A program made the translations under genes and the position numbers. A DNA stretch of 64,000 nucleotides, taken from positions 17,859,504 through 17,923,503 of the forward strand of contig OZ038460.1 in NCBI GenBank assembly GCA_964036195.1. The letters run 5' to 3'. Each line of letters starts with the position of its first letter. The first letter of the stretch is position 1. The notes under the pieces were generated by a model that made no database searches, was not told where the DNA came from, and saw nothing but the letters and a program-made list of their open reading frames with translations. This DNA comes from Sphaerolaimus hirsutus. Its lineage: Eukaryota > Nematoda > Chromadorea > Monhysterida > Sphaerolaimidae. Shown in pieces: positions 46,118 to 58,045 of the stretch.

Positions 46118-49100
46118 GTGACAATTTCGCGAGTTGACAAGTGACAATAAATGTGTTAAGTAGATGTAATAAAGAGAAAGGTATGCTCCGCGGAGCGCAT
46201 GCTACATAAATTTATTTTTATTTTTTGAATGAAACAATCAGTGATCGTTATAATGACTGTTTCAAAAGAAAATATTTCGGGCACAAAGCGTATGTCGGTC
46301 GTACTCGACTCCGCCTTTTTCTTTTTAAAATATTTTTCCTCGAGGTTATTCGAGGGGGGTTCTATTATTTCGCCAGAAATTTTCAGAAATTCCCCATACT
46401 CAGACGTAGAAAAATCAAACAATTACATAGATGTATATGTGTTAATAGTAGGGTTCAAACGATATATCGTATCGAATATCGAATATCGGATATCCCATCT
46501 TTTAATATCGACTATCGATATCGAAAATTTTGAAAAAATACTGAATATCGATATCGAAAATTTTGAAAAAATATCGAATATCGATATCGAATATCGACCA
46601 TTTTTTATATCGAATATCGAATATCGATATCGAGGTTCCATATCGTATCGATATCGAATATCGAGTTTCAGAAAAAAATATCGAATATCGAATATCGATA
46701 TCGAGTTTCAGAAAAAAATATCGAATATCGAATATCGATTGAACCCTAGTTTATAGGCATATATAACTGTATCTACACTAGTGATGGAATGGCGCCATGG
46801 CGCTGGCGCCATTTGAGGGCGCCAAAGGGCGCCGCGCCATGGCGCCATTGGCGCTTGGCGCCCTTTTTCTGTGGCGCCCTTGGCGCCTGGCGCCCACATT
46901 CTGAAAGGCGCCATGGCGCCCTTGGCGCTTGGCGCCCTTTTTCCGTGGCGCCCTTGGCGCCTGGCGCCCTGCTTTTAAAGGGCGCCAAAAAGGCGCCAGC
47001 AGGGTTTCAAGGTGAGAGCTGTATAAATGGTAAAAAAAATGAAAAACGCATTCATGGATGATCTGAATTCACCAGAAAAATGGACGAAGTGGTGTGAGTG
47101 GGTATAAATCGTTTGTGCAACGGTTCATCAGATGTGTCTGACAGATCAGAAGACGAGAATGATGGAACGTTGAACTTGTAAAATCATAAATCAACGGATT
47201 CAAATCGTTGCAATTCCGTTTTTTTGTCCATTTCGAGGAAACATGATTGGAAAAGTCAATTTGAAGTGAATGGATTGTTGTCAAATGACAATATCCACTG
47301 TGTTTGAATTGTCATATGAATTTTACTCAAAATTTTTTGTTGCTAGTGTTGCCTTTGTTCAATACACCCTGGAGAATGCAAATTAAGTAGTGAATGCATG
47401 TACTAGGGTGCTGTAGAAACACTTTTAGCACACGCAGGGTGTTGTATGCACTTATTTACCCTGGCGCCCTTGGCGCCTGGCGCCCTATTTTTCAAATGGC
47501 GACATGGCGCCCTTGGCGCTTGGCGCCCTCTTTCCGTGGCGCCCTTGGCGCCTGGCGCCCGCTTTCGGAATGGCGCCATGGCGCCCTTGGCGCCTGGCGC
47601 CCTTTTTCTGTGGCGCCCTTGGCAGTTGGCGCTTGGCGCCCACTTTCTGAATGGCGCCATGGCGCCATTGGCGCCTGGCGCCCTTTTTTCTGGCGCTTTT
47701 CCATCACTAATCTACACATAAACTATTCCCTAATATCACTCAATCATCATTTTTTACGTGTGTTCCGCATTTTACAGATGACAAATTGCGGTATTTGTCA
47801 TGTACGTTCTCTTTACACTCTATTTTAGGGGGGGGGGTATTTCGAGGGGGGTTTATTATTTCCTCAGCCGAATTTTAGGGGGGGTATTTCGAGGGGGGGG
47901 GGTTAATTCAAGGGGGGATAATTCGAGGTAATACGGTATATTTTATTTATATGTTCTTGGCTTTTTGAGAGATTTTCAAAAGTTATGTTTGAGTATTTGT
48001 TTTTTTTTCTGAAAAACACCCACTTTTGGAACTCGCACTGCAAAGTTCATAGGTAAAGTTAAAAGTATTTAGGTAGGTAGTATGCGAATGTCTAACACTT
48101 AAAGTAACCTTAAAGTTCGCCCACAAATAACACTACTGACCACTTACCACTTATCTTGTCACTTGTCCACTTGAGGAATTGTGCCCAGAACGATATCCAC
48201 AGCGACCAGTCTTAGCAGCAACGCATCTGGTCGATCCACTTTGAGCGCCCGGTGAGCAACTTTCATCGTTATTACTAGTGATGGAATGGCGCCATGGCGC
48301 TGGCGCCATTTAAAAGCGCCAAAGGGCGCCGCGCCATGCCGCCATTGGCGCTTGGCGCCCTTTTTATGTGGCGCCATTGGCGCCTGGCGCCCTCGTTCTG
48401 AAAGGCGCCATGGCGCCCTTGGCGCTTGGCGCCCTCTTTCCGTGGCACCCTGCCCAAAAAGGGCGCCAAAATGGCGCCAGCAAGGTTTCAAGCCAAATAC
48501 GGTGTAAATGAAGAAAAATAATGAAACGTGAAGAAGCGTGTGCGCAGATATTAGAAATTCACCGCAAAAAATGGACGAAGTGGTGCGATTGGACTAAAAT
48601 CTTTAGTCCAACTGTACATCAGACGCATCTGACGGATCAGAAGCTGAGAATGATGTGCCTTTGAACTCGCAAACTTGTAAATCAACTTATTCAAATCATC
48701 GCAATTCAGTTTTTGTCCATTTCAAGAAAACATCAATGGGATAAGGGAAGTATATGTTCTGTACCATTTTACAGGGTATTTTACATGACTATTCATAGCT
48801 TGCATGACATTTTATACTTTACAGGGCATTTCAAGTGAAGGAACATTTGAAATGTGTGCAGTAAATTACGGTGCTGAAGTAATATTTGAGGTAAAGGCAG
48901 GGTATTTTATATAGGTATACTCGGCGTACGTGATACTCTGCCCTCGCACTGATTTATGTCTCGTGTTGGAAGCGTGCCAATGATTATTAAATCATGCGAT
49001 TTCCGTAAAAATATGAAAAAATTCATCGATGTGAATATGTAAATGAATAACATTATAACAACAATCAATTTTGTCATCGTTTTATGAAACTCGGACGCGT

Positions 49101-50492
49101 TAACCATCGTTGGCACACTTCCAGCGGGAACCACGCGTGCAGGGTGTAAAGTAACCGGAGAATATCTATTCTGACGCCATTGGCGCATGGCGCCCTATTT
49201 TCCAAATGGCGCCCTGGCGCCCTTGGCGCTTGGCGCCCTCTTTCGGTGGCGCCATTGGCGCCTGGCGCCCACTTTCTGAAAGGCGCCATGGCGCCCTTGG
49301 CGCCTGGCGCCCTTTTCACGTGGCGCCCTTGGCGCCTGGTGCCCAGTTTCCGAATGGCGCCATGGCGCCATTGGCGCTTGGCGCCCTTTTTTCTGGCGCT
49401 TTTCCATCACTAGTTATTACACCTAAAAAATTTATGTACCTTACCTTGTGAATGTGATGGAATTTCGCCACGGCACTGGCGCCGTTTGAGGGCACCATGG
49501 CGCTATTGGCGCCTGGCGTCATTGGCGCTCGGTTCCCTTTTTCTGGCGCTTTTCCATCACTAACGATTATAGATGGCAAACAAGGAATTTTATTCCACCG
49601 CAACTCTCAAATCTTCAACCATTTTCATGGTGTCAAATTTTTTTTTAATCACAAGTCTAGTAGAATCAAAATTTGAAAATTTGAAAAACGTTTTTTAAAA
49701 CAAATTTTAGGAAAATAAAACACTCGAAGAAATTTAAACACATTTTCCTCCGCTGAGTTTGCCATCATCAATCACTCGCTCAAAAAAGTCCAATTCGTTG
49801 TCCACCGGTTTGAGGCGCAACGCCACGCCCGACGCCCTGTGCGAGCTGTCCCCCGCTCAAAGAGTCCACTTGCAGCGGGTGGCTTTGCTGCACAGCAGGT
49901 GTTGATTCCTCAAGTGGACTAGTGATGGGAATAGTGTAAGTGGTGAATGCAAAACGGAGAAAACGCTAGAAAGTCGGTAGAAAACGAAGACACCTAAAAT
50001 TGATTTTTTAAAGAGAAATTCGAAAATTTGCAAAATAATCGAAAATTCAAAAAGCGGGTATTCAAAAATATCGAAAATTCATCAACTATTTTTGGAAAAA
50101 ATAGAAAATTCACGATGTCAAATACTCAAAAAATACCATCGTTAGTCCATTAACGGCTGCAGAACTTATGGTCAAGTTCCATTGATACTTAACATATTAT
50201 ACCACTGAAAACATTGCTCACCACTTGTCACTTGTCCACTTGTGGAATCGTCCCCAGATTGGATGACATTCGCAATGAAAATGACAATGACATTGACAAC
50301 TTGACAAATGGACATTGTATCGGATTTGTAGGGCGCAATGACAATAGCCCTCCAAATGAAAATTGTCCTCTAAATGACACGATCGATGGCAATTCTAGGA
50401 GGGCGAGATCCGCGGCTAGGGCGTCTAGAATTGGAAGGCGCAGGGCGCAATCCCATTCTGCGATTTGCGGCAATAGAAAAGGGAAGGATTGA
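45969..50492 (+). CDS. unrecognised 195-residue protein, four exons
   Basis: Exons 45969-46117, 48189-48251, 49758-49898 and 50258-50492 join to 588 nt with an ATG in good context (aaaaATGA), matching phases at all three junctions and one stop. The protein starts MSSDNSTGKPPIPPNVQRIN, is rich in Ser/Gly/Arg for about 90 residues, has a probable helix DALCELSPAQRVHLQRVALL, then an Asn/Asp-rich part and a basic tail (RRARSAARASRIGRRRAQ). I recognise no family. It looks like a disordered regulatory or cytoskeletal protein, or one isoform of a larger protein. Two of its three introns are family-2 introners. A GC-rich stretch upstream (45777-45968), with one upstream ATG at 45854, is probably 5' UTR. 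Confidence 0.6.
46449..46749. repeat. TAGGGTTCAA element with ATATCG core
   Basis: TAGGGTTCAAACGATATATC ... CGATTGAACCCTA. The core is almost only ATATCGAATATCGATATCGA. It is nested in the exon A/B introner. Confidence 0.85.
46779..47709. repeat. TAGTGATGGAA element with GGCGCC core
   Basis: Ends TAGTGATGGAATGGCGCC / GGCGCTTTTCCATCACTA. The arms are GGCGCC, GGCGCCATGGCGCC and CTTGGCGC words with a unique 450-bp centre. A sister copy lies at 48276-49412, a short one at about 49456-49562. Confidence 0.85.
48189..48251 (+). CDS. unrecognised gene, exon B
   Basis: It has 63 nt encoding TISTATSLSSNASGRSTLSA. The acceptor GTGCCCAG ends the family-2 introner (CTTGAGGAATTGTGCCCAG). The donor is CCCG|GTGAGC. 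Phases fit on both sides (AG+A and CG+T). Confidence 0.6.
48276..49412. repeat. second GGCGCC element, in the exon B/C intron
   Basis: The architecture and unique centre (ATGGACGAAGTGGTG, CATCTGACGGATCAGAAG) match 46779-47709. A TATACTC element (48916-49163) is inserted near its right arm. Confidence 0.85.
49758..49898 (+). CDS. unrecognised gene, exon C
   Basis: It reads LPSSITRSKKSNSLSTGLRR, then NATPDALCELSPAQRVHLQR. The acceptor is TTCCTCCGCTGAG. The donor AGCAG|GTGTTGATTCC is a family-2 introner tip. Confidence 0.65.
49899..50257 (+). mobile_element. introner, family 2, forming the exon C/D intron
   Basis: The intron is 359 nt, AGCAG|GTGTTGATTCCTCAAGTG...CACTTGTGGAATCGTCC CCAG|ATTGG, with inverted tips and a CAG duplicate. 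The middle is AT-rich with short GAAAATTCAAAA repeats. Confidence 0.9.
50258..50492 (+). CDS. unrecognised gene, exon D (terminal)
   Basis: It starts after GTCCCCAG and has 77 codons plus stop. It opens LDDIRNENDNDIDNLTNG and ends in an Arg/Ser-rich basic tail closing GNRKGKD. It is open only in the frame demanded by exon C. Confidence 0.65.
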
Positions 50493-50810
50493 GAGTTTTG
50501 AAAGCGGCATTATTTTTGTGCAGGGTATTTATGTTTGTCTTTGACGTGTGGACTTAGTTAGTGACGTGTTTTTGTATTGTTTTTTTTGTGCATCTGGGGC
50601 GAAATTTCACTCACCTGAGACTTGTTTTTGTGCGGGATTCTTTTTTACTGGATCTCAACTAGTGCTGTAAAATGCGCCAGAACTTTGGCGCCAAGTGCCA
50701 AAAACGTCATGGCGCTTCCCATGGGCATGGTGCCACAGCAAGATAGCGCCAAGCGGCGATATTTTCGACTGCAATAACAAAATTTTCGGGTTCATCAAAT
50801 TTCGCTCCTG

Positions 50811-51635
50811 GTTTCAATTTTGCAAGCGGACAAGTAAGAGGCAAACACATACCTAAGTTGAGTCAAGAGTGGGTCAATATCCTAGGGTGTCAAAAAATTT
50901 TTTTTACGGAAAACGGAAACGGAAACGGAAAAAATTTTTCAGCAGCCGGAAAACGGAACGGAAAACGGAAAAAAATGTTGACTTGGCGGAAAACGGAAAC
51001 GGAAACGGAAAAAATTTTTCAGTGGCCGGAAAACGGAAAAAGAGGCCGGAAAACGGAAACGGAAAAATCAAATTCGCACGGAAATGGAAAAACTTGCTGA
51101 AATTTTGCCGGAAAACGGATAAAATTTGCTGAAATTTTGCTGGAAGTGGAAAAAATTTGCAGTAATTTTGCTGGAAACAGGAAATTTTTTACATCATTGA
51201 CAATCTGCATGAATTTTTACCAGTTTGGCAGATCAGAAAACAGAAATTTGAGCCAGAAAAGGGTAAAATTAGGCAGAAAAATGGAAAATTGAGGCGGAAA
51301 ATGAAAAAATGCGGAAAAACTGGAAATTGAGGCGGAAAACGGAAAAAAGGCGGAAAAACTGAAAATTTTGCCGGAAAACGGAAACTGAGCCGGAAAAACG
51401 GAAACGGAAAAAAAAGTTGCCGGAAAACGGAAAAAAAATTTCAGCAGCCGGAAAACGGAACGGAAAACGGAAAAAATTTGCCTGCGGAAAACGGAAACGG
51501 AAAACGGAAAACGGAAATTTGACACCCTACAATATCCTAATTGACAGGTATTTTAATTTAGAAATTAACTTGTCAATTAGTGGTTGAATTAACTAGCCAC
51601 GGACCTTGACATTTGTCCACTCGCGGAATTGGTCC
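50811..51635. mobile_element. family-2 element with nested GGAAAC-word element
   Basis: Tips are GTTTCAATTTTGCAAGCGG (after CTG) and CTCGCGGAATTGGTCC. The whole interior is occupied by the TAGGGTGTCA palindrome at 50883-51529. Confidence 0.6.
50883..51529. repeat. TAGGGTGTCAAA element with GGAAAC core
   Basis: TAGGGTGTCAAAAAATTT ... AAATTTGACACCCTA. The core is made of CGGAAAACGGAAACGG words in the same direction throughout, unlike the mirrored cores elsewhere. Confidence 0.8.
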
Positions 51636-54600
51636 CTCGTGGTTTTCGCATAACTTTTGTGCCTTTTTAGTCAAACACCAGCTGCCAACAAAATTTGCCT
51701 ATTTCGATTGTAATATGTAAATCAAATCACTAAAATTCATATTCATTTTTAATTTCACCTGCGGTTTCTTGCTTCTCATCCGAATAAATAAATTTTTCAA
51801 AGTGCCAAAATCTTGGCCGAAACGTAACCCCCAAAATAATTTTACGCGATTCAGCGATATAAACTCAAATGTATGAAAGGCTCATGGGAAATGAAGAATA
51901 CCTATACTCGACTACATAAAAATAAAAATGTAAATATTTATACGCAGAAAAACACTTGAAAATAAAACCAAAGAAATTTGGGCCCCACTCCAATCTGAAA
52001 AACAACAACCAATTTTATACACAAGTGCCAAAATTTCAACAAAAAATCTGCATTTTGAAATTTTACAAAGAAGTCTTTAAGAGGCGATTACAGCTAAATC
52101 ACTTTGCGAAAAATCATGATGTAATAATTACTTGTAGCGAAAATATCGCCAAATGATTTAGGTAATTGTTGTAATCGCAGGAAACGATGTTTTATGCATT
52201 CGCTTTTGTTGTCCGTTACTTTTTATATGTGCAATTTATGTATTTTCTGTGTGTTTGTCACAATTTGAAATTGGGCCCAGGTCATATATACCATTTCATC
52301 CAGCAGACGACTGAGAAATTTCTTCAAATAATAAATCCCTTAACTAAAATAAACATTAATACGATATAGAGAACTCAATTTACCTATCTGTAATCACATT
52401 CACAGTGAACTTATTTTATATTAAGTATTTGCTTGAATAATTCCCCCTTGAATAATTTCCCCTATTGAATTGTTCCCCTCTGTAAGACGAGTGAGGTAAA
52501 TAAAATTCCCCTTGAAACCCCCCCCCCCTTAAGGCATATGATCACTGTCTTATTAAAACAGCAATTTCATGTTATTGCGTAAATAAAGCATATTTTGTGG
52601 AATGAGTTGCTAGAAACATTGTTGAATGAAATAATTATTCCTTTCCTTGAATAACCTCCCCTCAATCAGTCCCCGCCTCAAAAATGTCTGACAAAAAAAA
52701 TTTCCCCAGGGGAATTATTCGAGCAAATACAGTAAAAGTTCCCCGCCAATGTCATACTGAAAAAGCATTTTTTTACCTTATTATGCAAGTGATTTCTCGT
52801 GAAGTTTTTGATGAAAACAGTAAATTTCAGAAATTTTAGGTAGGTATATTGAATTTATAGAAAAAGTGTAAAAAATTAGAAAACTGTGCGCAGATTTCAC
52901 TGGGGACTACAAAAATAATGTAAATACTTGAGTAAAATGTCGGGGACAAATTTCGATCGGGAAAAAGTTCAGAACTTTTTGGTCAAGTATTACACTTGGA
53001 ATGGCGGTGAAAAATGCTACGATAGGTACGGAATCAAACCTTAAAAATATTTATTTACAAAATAATAAAAAACGAATAAACTACTGAATGTTACAAAAAA
53101 AATAAAGAAAAATTTGAAAAACATGAAAATATCACTGACCAACGTGAATAAAACGTGATAAGTTGATCCATAAGTGTCTATAATTGTAGCTGGCAACAAG
53201 AACGAAAGGAGCATTTTTATAACAAAAATGAATCAGAAAACAAAATAGGTACCGCACTTCGATACACAAAATACACAACTATTTTTTAAATAATTTTAAA
53301 AGAAACACTTTTTTCAAATAAATCTACAGTAGTAAGCAGCATGCTTTCTAAATACACTCTTCCAAAATCACACTGAGATTTGGTTCAACCCACCATTTAA
53401 GTAAAATCGGTGCATAAGAAGCGAATATTTCTCCATCACATTGTGATAATGATTTTCATGAATCGTCCATTTCATTCGAACCTGAAATGTTTGTAATTTT
53501 GGGTTGGGGTCTGAAAAAAAAATCTAAAATGTTGACATATTAATTGTGCCAATGTTATTGACTATCTAGCATACCCACGTAACTTTTATCTACAACCCTG
53601 TCGTGAAATTCGATTACTTATAAAAAAAAACTTTTTTGAATATTACTAAAACAAATTCATTTTTGTTCTGAGGACAACAGAGTTGTTAGAATTACTGAAA
53701 TTTTTAAAAAAAGTATATGTAAATGTAAGTATTTATTTTTTACTCACCAAAAAGTAAAGAAAATGTAAAATACTTTCTTTTTACTCGTACTCATGCGTAA
53801 ATGTGAGTAAAATACTTTTTTCCAAGGAAAATGTGAAAGTGAGTACTTTTCCCCTGGAAAACGTAAAAGCTGCTACTTTTTACATGTGAGAGTGAGTTTT
53901 ACACTGCAAGACATAATAGATGTCATTTTTTAGTCATTATTTAATATTCTTGAGAGAAATGATATGATTTCTTCAAAATTTTCTTATTTTATCAACAGAA
54001 AATTGTGATTTTAGCAACAAAAATACAGTTTCTCTGTACGCGTGTACTTTGGGAATGTTCGCGTAAAATTGAGTACATTAGTTTTTTAGAAAGTATATGT
54101 AAATGTATTTACCGCGTACTCGCGTACGCGTATTTTTCGAGTAAATGTACGTACATTTTAACAACTGTGGAGGACAACTCCAAAACCAGGCAAATGACAG
54201 AAAAAAATTGAATAAAAATGGTAAGAAAAGTTATAAGTGGTACAGTGGCACGCGAATTTGTAAATCAACATATTTGTGGGTTAATTTACCATCTACAACT
54301 TTTCTTATCACTTATCAATTTTATTGTCAATTGACCACTTGCGGAGTTCGCGCCAAATAAGTGACCTTCAAAAATGTCTAAAATATCGGATGTCTAAAAA
54401 ACTTGTCCGTTTCAGCGAATTACACTGTTTTAGATTTCAGGCATATATTTTCAAAATTTTCTTTCCATTCCACAAAACAGATTTTCAAAAAAAAACTTTC
54501 CATCCAGCCATCCATTTCCCAGCCAACTTTCCTCTTTAGACCAAAAAACAACGTTTTACGCACCATGAAAATACTCCACAAGTTCACCACGAAGCGAGTT

Positions 54601-55411
54601 TGCTAACGGCCAGACAGCGAAACGGAACACAACGTTTTTGACAAGTGACCACGTTTAAACGTTCATAGATTCACCACGTTTGCACCACGTTTTGGGGCAG
54701 CATCGCGCCGGCAAGGACAGGGCCAGGGGACAAATTCAATAAACCCGACACGTGTTTGATTCGGGAAACTCGATCAATTGTGTGACCGAATTTGTAGATG
54801 TTTGAAAAAAGCTATGTCGATATCGACTCAATCTCGGCACGCTGCAAAATGTCATGTAAATTGTGAAATATCACACAATTTTGTCAAATACCCGGTAGAA
54901 TTTTCAATTTGACATGACATTTGATAAGATCTGTCTGTCATCTTATACTTTCCCTGATATTTTACTGAGAGCGGGACTGACTGCGGGATCCAATATAATT
55001 AATCGTACTGCTCTAAACAACCTGTCGGGCCAATTAAATTTCTCCCCAGGGCCAATAAAAAGTGTCAAATGTCGGTGCCAAAATCGATTTTCACCACGCA
55101 CAGTGCAAATGAACGGTAAACGAGCCTAAAGCCGCACATGCGGGACACAAATCCACTTCTAAAGTGGGCGGAGCTTGTAGGACTGGAGTCGACATCGATT
55201 ATCGACACGGTTGATAAAGAGTGGTTGGTGCCGGTGGTACGCGCACTTGCGAAAACGTATTTTGTTTTACTCGAGTATTGAGTACCCGCAACCCGCAGAA
55301 AGCTTTATTTTACGTTTACCTATTTGGGAAAAAGTACTTTTTACATTTCGCTCACGTTTTCTGGAGAAAAATACTACCTTTTACGTTCTACAGGGAAAAC
55401 GGTACTTTTAC

Positions 55412-56013
55412 TAGGGTTCAAACGGGATTGACTTTTTGGGATCGGGATCGGGATCGGGATTCACTTTTTGAGATTTCGGGATCGGGATCGGGATCGGGAT
55501 TGGGGTTTCGGGATCGGGATCGGGATCGGGATTGGTATTTTGAGATTTCGGGATCGGGATCGGGATCGGGATTGGCCGGGATTGGGGTCACGGGATCGGG
55601 ATCGGGATTGGCATTTTTTCGGGATCGGGATTGGGGTCTAGGGATAGAGATTTTTGTCACTGTTCTGGCATTCACAGTTGTTCATAAAGGTCTCAAAACA
55701 CTGTTGGATGCCAGAAAAGTGATATAAAATGGACGCTGGGGGTTTGCGTTCACATTTTTGCACGCAAAAATGTCATTTTTTCACTTTTTATGATTTCCAC
55801 TATTTATTCCGGGATCGGGATCCCGGACTTGGGAGATTCTCGGGATCGGGATCGGGATTTGAAAGTTTTCGGGGTCGGGATCGGGATCGGGATTGGTATT
55901 TTTGGATTTCGGGATCGGGATCGGGATTGGGGTTTCGGGATCGGGATCGGGACTGCAAAATCCCGGAATTTCACGGGATCCGGGATCGGGATCGGGATCC
56001 CGTTTGAACCCTA
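55412..56013. repeat. TAGGGTTCAAACG element with GGGATC core
   Basis: TAGGGTTCAAACGGGATTG ... GATCCCGTTTGAACCCTA. The core is GGGATCGGGATCGGGATTGG repeats, all in one direction, interrupted by a 120-bp unique centre. It is nested in an AAACGT-word block. Confidence 0.85.
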
Positions 56014-56216
56014 ACTTTTACACTACATTAATGTTTTATTGGGTAAAAAAATTACTTCACGTTTTCTGTACTCAGGTTGTGAGTAAATTTAGTGATTTAG
56101 CTGTTAGGCATTTAAAGAAAGTACAAAAAAGTTGACACGGTCTGAAATTTGTCACTTGACATGGCACTTTACAGAGTACTTTTCTTGAAATTTGCAAGTT
56201 GACGGGCGCTTTACTG

Positions 56217-56750
56217 GGGCCAGTTCCGCAAGTGGACAAGTTAAGAGTTAAAAGTTAAGAGTTGAGTAAAATGACAAATGGCAAGTTAAGAGTAAAGTTA
56301 AATGATAAATGATGAGTTAAGAGACAAGAGTAAATTTAAGAGTAAAGTTAAATGATAAATGATGAGTTAAGAGACAAGAGTAAATTTAAGAGTAAAGTTA
56401 AATGACAAATGATTAGTTAAGCGATAAAAGTAAAGTTAAGAGTCAAACAAGTGTATCCAAATCTTATTTTTTTCGTATACAGATATTATGTTTTTGTATC
56501 CAAATCTCACTTTTCGAGATAAGATTTGGATACAAAAAATAAGATTTGGATACGAAAGAAAAAGATTTGGATACACTTGCTTGACTCCTAACTTTACTCT
56601 TATCTCATAACTAATCATTTGTCATTTAACTTTACTCTTGTCTCTTAACTCATCATTTATCATTTTTAACTTTACTCTTAACTTGTCATTTGTCATTTTA
56701 CTCAAGTCTTATGTGTTAACTCTTAACTTTTCCACTTGCGGAACCGGCAC
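56217..56750. mobile_element. family-2 element with TTAAGAGTAAAG words
   Basis: CTG GGGCCAGTTCCGCAAGTGG ... CCACTTGCGGAACCGGCAC CAG. The arms repeat AGTTAAGAGTAAAGTTAA and its complement. A GTATCCAAATCTTA palindrome (56452-56575) forms the tip of the hairpin. Confidence 0.7.
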
Positions 56751-56914
56751 CAGGTCACCTACTATACTTCACAGGCCGCAGAATAAAGCAGCTCTTAAAT
56801 TTGTTATAGCCTAAAATTCAACCGCCATTGAATGTTTGCCATTCATTCAACAGTTGAGACAGTTGAGTAATATTGAAGCGGCCACCACTTAGAAAAAAGC
56901 ACACGACGAAACTG

Positions 56915-57088
56915 GGCACACTCTCAGACCATGTAAAATGCCGTTCAAAATGTCATGCAAGCAAAGTGTCAATCCAAAGTCATGTAAAAAAGCCTGTAAA
57001 ATGACAAACACGAAATTTTACATGATTTTTCACTTTTGCATTTTATTTGACTCTTGACACTTCATTTTACAGTGTCTGGGAGTGGCAC
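56915..57088 (-). mobile_element. family-1 introner-like element with exact CTG flanks
   Basis: It is flanked by CTG on both sides. Minus-strand form: CCCAG|GTGCCACTCC...GTGTGCC CAG|T. Removing it joins two open stretches (57089-57132 and 56818-56911) into a 45-codon frame. Whether this is a real gene is unclear. Confidence 0.75.
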
Positions 57089-57834
57089 CTGGGGGTGGGG
57101 ACTGCACTCCAATAAAAATACGCGAAAATCATGCGATATTCAGTAGTTCCATTCCATTTAACATCGAGCCGAGAACCAAAAGCACTTATTACAACAACTC
57201 AGGCGATCAAGGTTTTCCTCAAATGGACAAGTGACAAGAATGTTAGTGATAAGTGAAGTTTTAAGTGGTGAGTCAAGTGACTGGTTGTTATTTTTACGTA
57301 AAATTTGCAAATTTTTATTTTTTAGTTATCAAATTTTTACGTAAAAATACATGTACTGTAGTTTACTTGTCACCACCTACATACTAAAAACATGTAGGTA
57401 ATTAAGTTCACTGGACACCACCTAAATACCACTTACCACTTTTTTGTAACTTGTTCACCCGCGGAACTGGTTTCAGCGGCCAATTCCGCATCCCGCAACG
57501 TGACAAGATGACAAAGTCTCAAGAATTAAGAATGGCTACAAATTGTAAGTGTCAAGCTTCAAACACAGTAAATGACAGATGAAGTTTTGTTTGTCACTTG
57601 ACAAGCAATTTGTAACTTTTTAATGCCTGATATTTGCCTTGTCACTTGACAAAATGCACAATAAGTGTCAAGTTTTTGGTGATTTCTGTGACATGCAGGC
57701 AATGTGTTGCATTTGAATGTTTCGATTTTTCCCAACTTTCCCTCGACACCGGCAAACGACAAACAAGCACGTACACGAACATTTTTATATTTTTTATGGT
57801 GGTAAATATAATGGTGAGTGCTATATAGTGAGAC

Positions 57835-58045
57835 GGGGCCAATTCCACAAGTGTACAAAAACAAGACAAGTTATAAGTGATAAATAAAGTAATAAGTGGT
57901 TAGTCAAGTGACCACTCAAGTATTTTGATTTTGAAATTTACTTGTTACAAAAATTTAACTTACCAGTAACTTGACTTAACACTTACAACTTTACTAAACA
58001 CTTAGCACCTTGTTTATGTCACTAATATACTGGTGGAATTGGTCC
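57835..58045. mobile_element. family-2 element
   Basis: It reads GGGGCCAATTCCACAAGTG ... TACTGGTGGAATTGGTCC, then CTG. The arms carry AAGTGATAAATAAAG and ACTTACAACTTTAC words. A neighbouring partial copy ends at 57473 (CCGCGGAACTGGTTTCAG). Confidence 0.6.

Larger units (their letters stand above)
46118..48188 (+). mobile_element. introner, family 2, forming the exon A/B intron, loaded with nested repeats
   Basis: The intron begins GTGACAATTTCGCGAGTT and GACAAGTGACAA and ends CTTGTCACTTGTCCACTT then GAGGAATTGTGCCCAG. Reverse-complemented, the ends align. CAG stands on both sides. Nested inside are an ATATCG element (46449-46749), a GGCGCC element (46779-47709) and a broken TACCGTA-type G-run element. 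Confidence 0.85.

Noticed and set aside
46708-49603. Long frames rich in APGAKGA / LAPGALF
   Set aside because: GGCGCC repeats read in several frames on both strands.
55418-56014. Frames reading DRDRDRD or SGSGSG
   Set aside because: Translation of the GGGATC core repeat.
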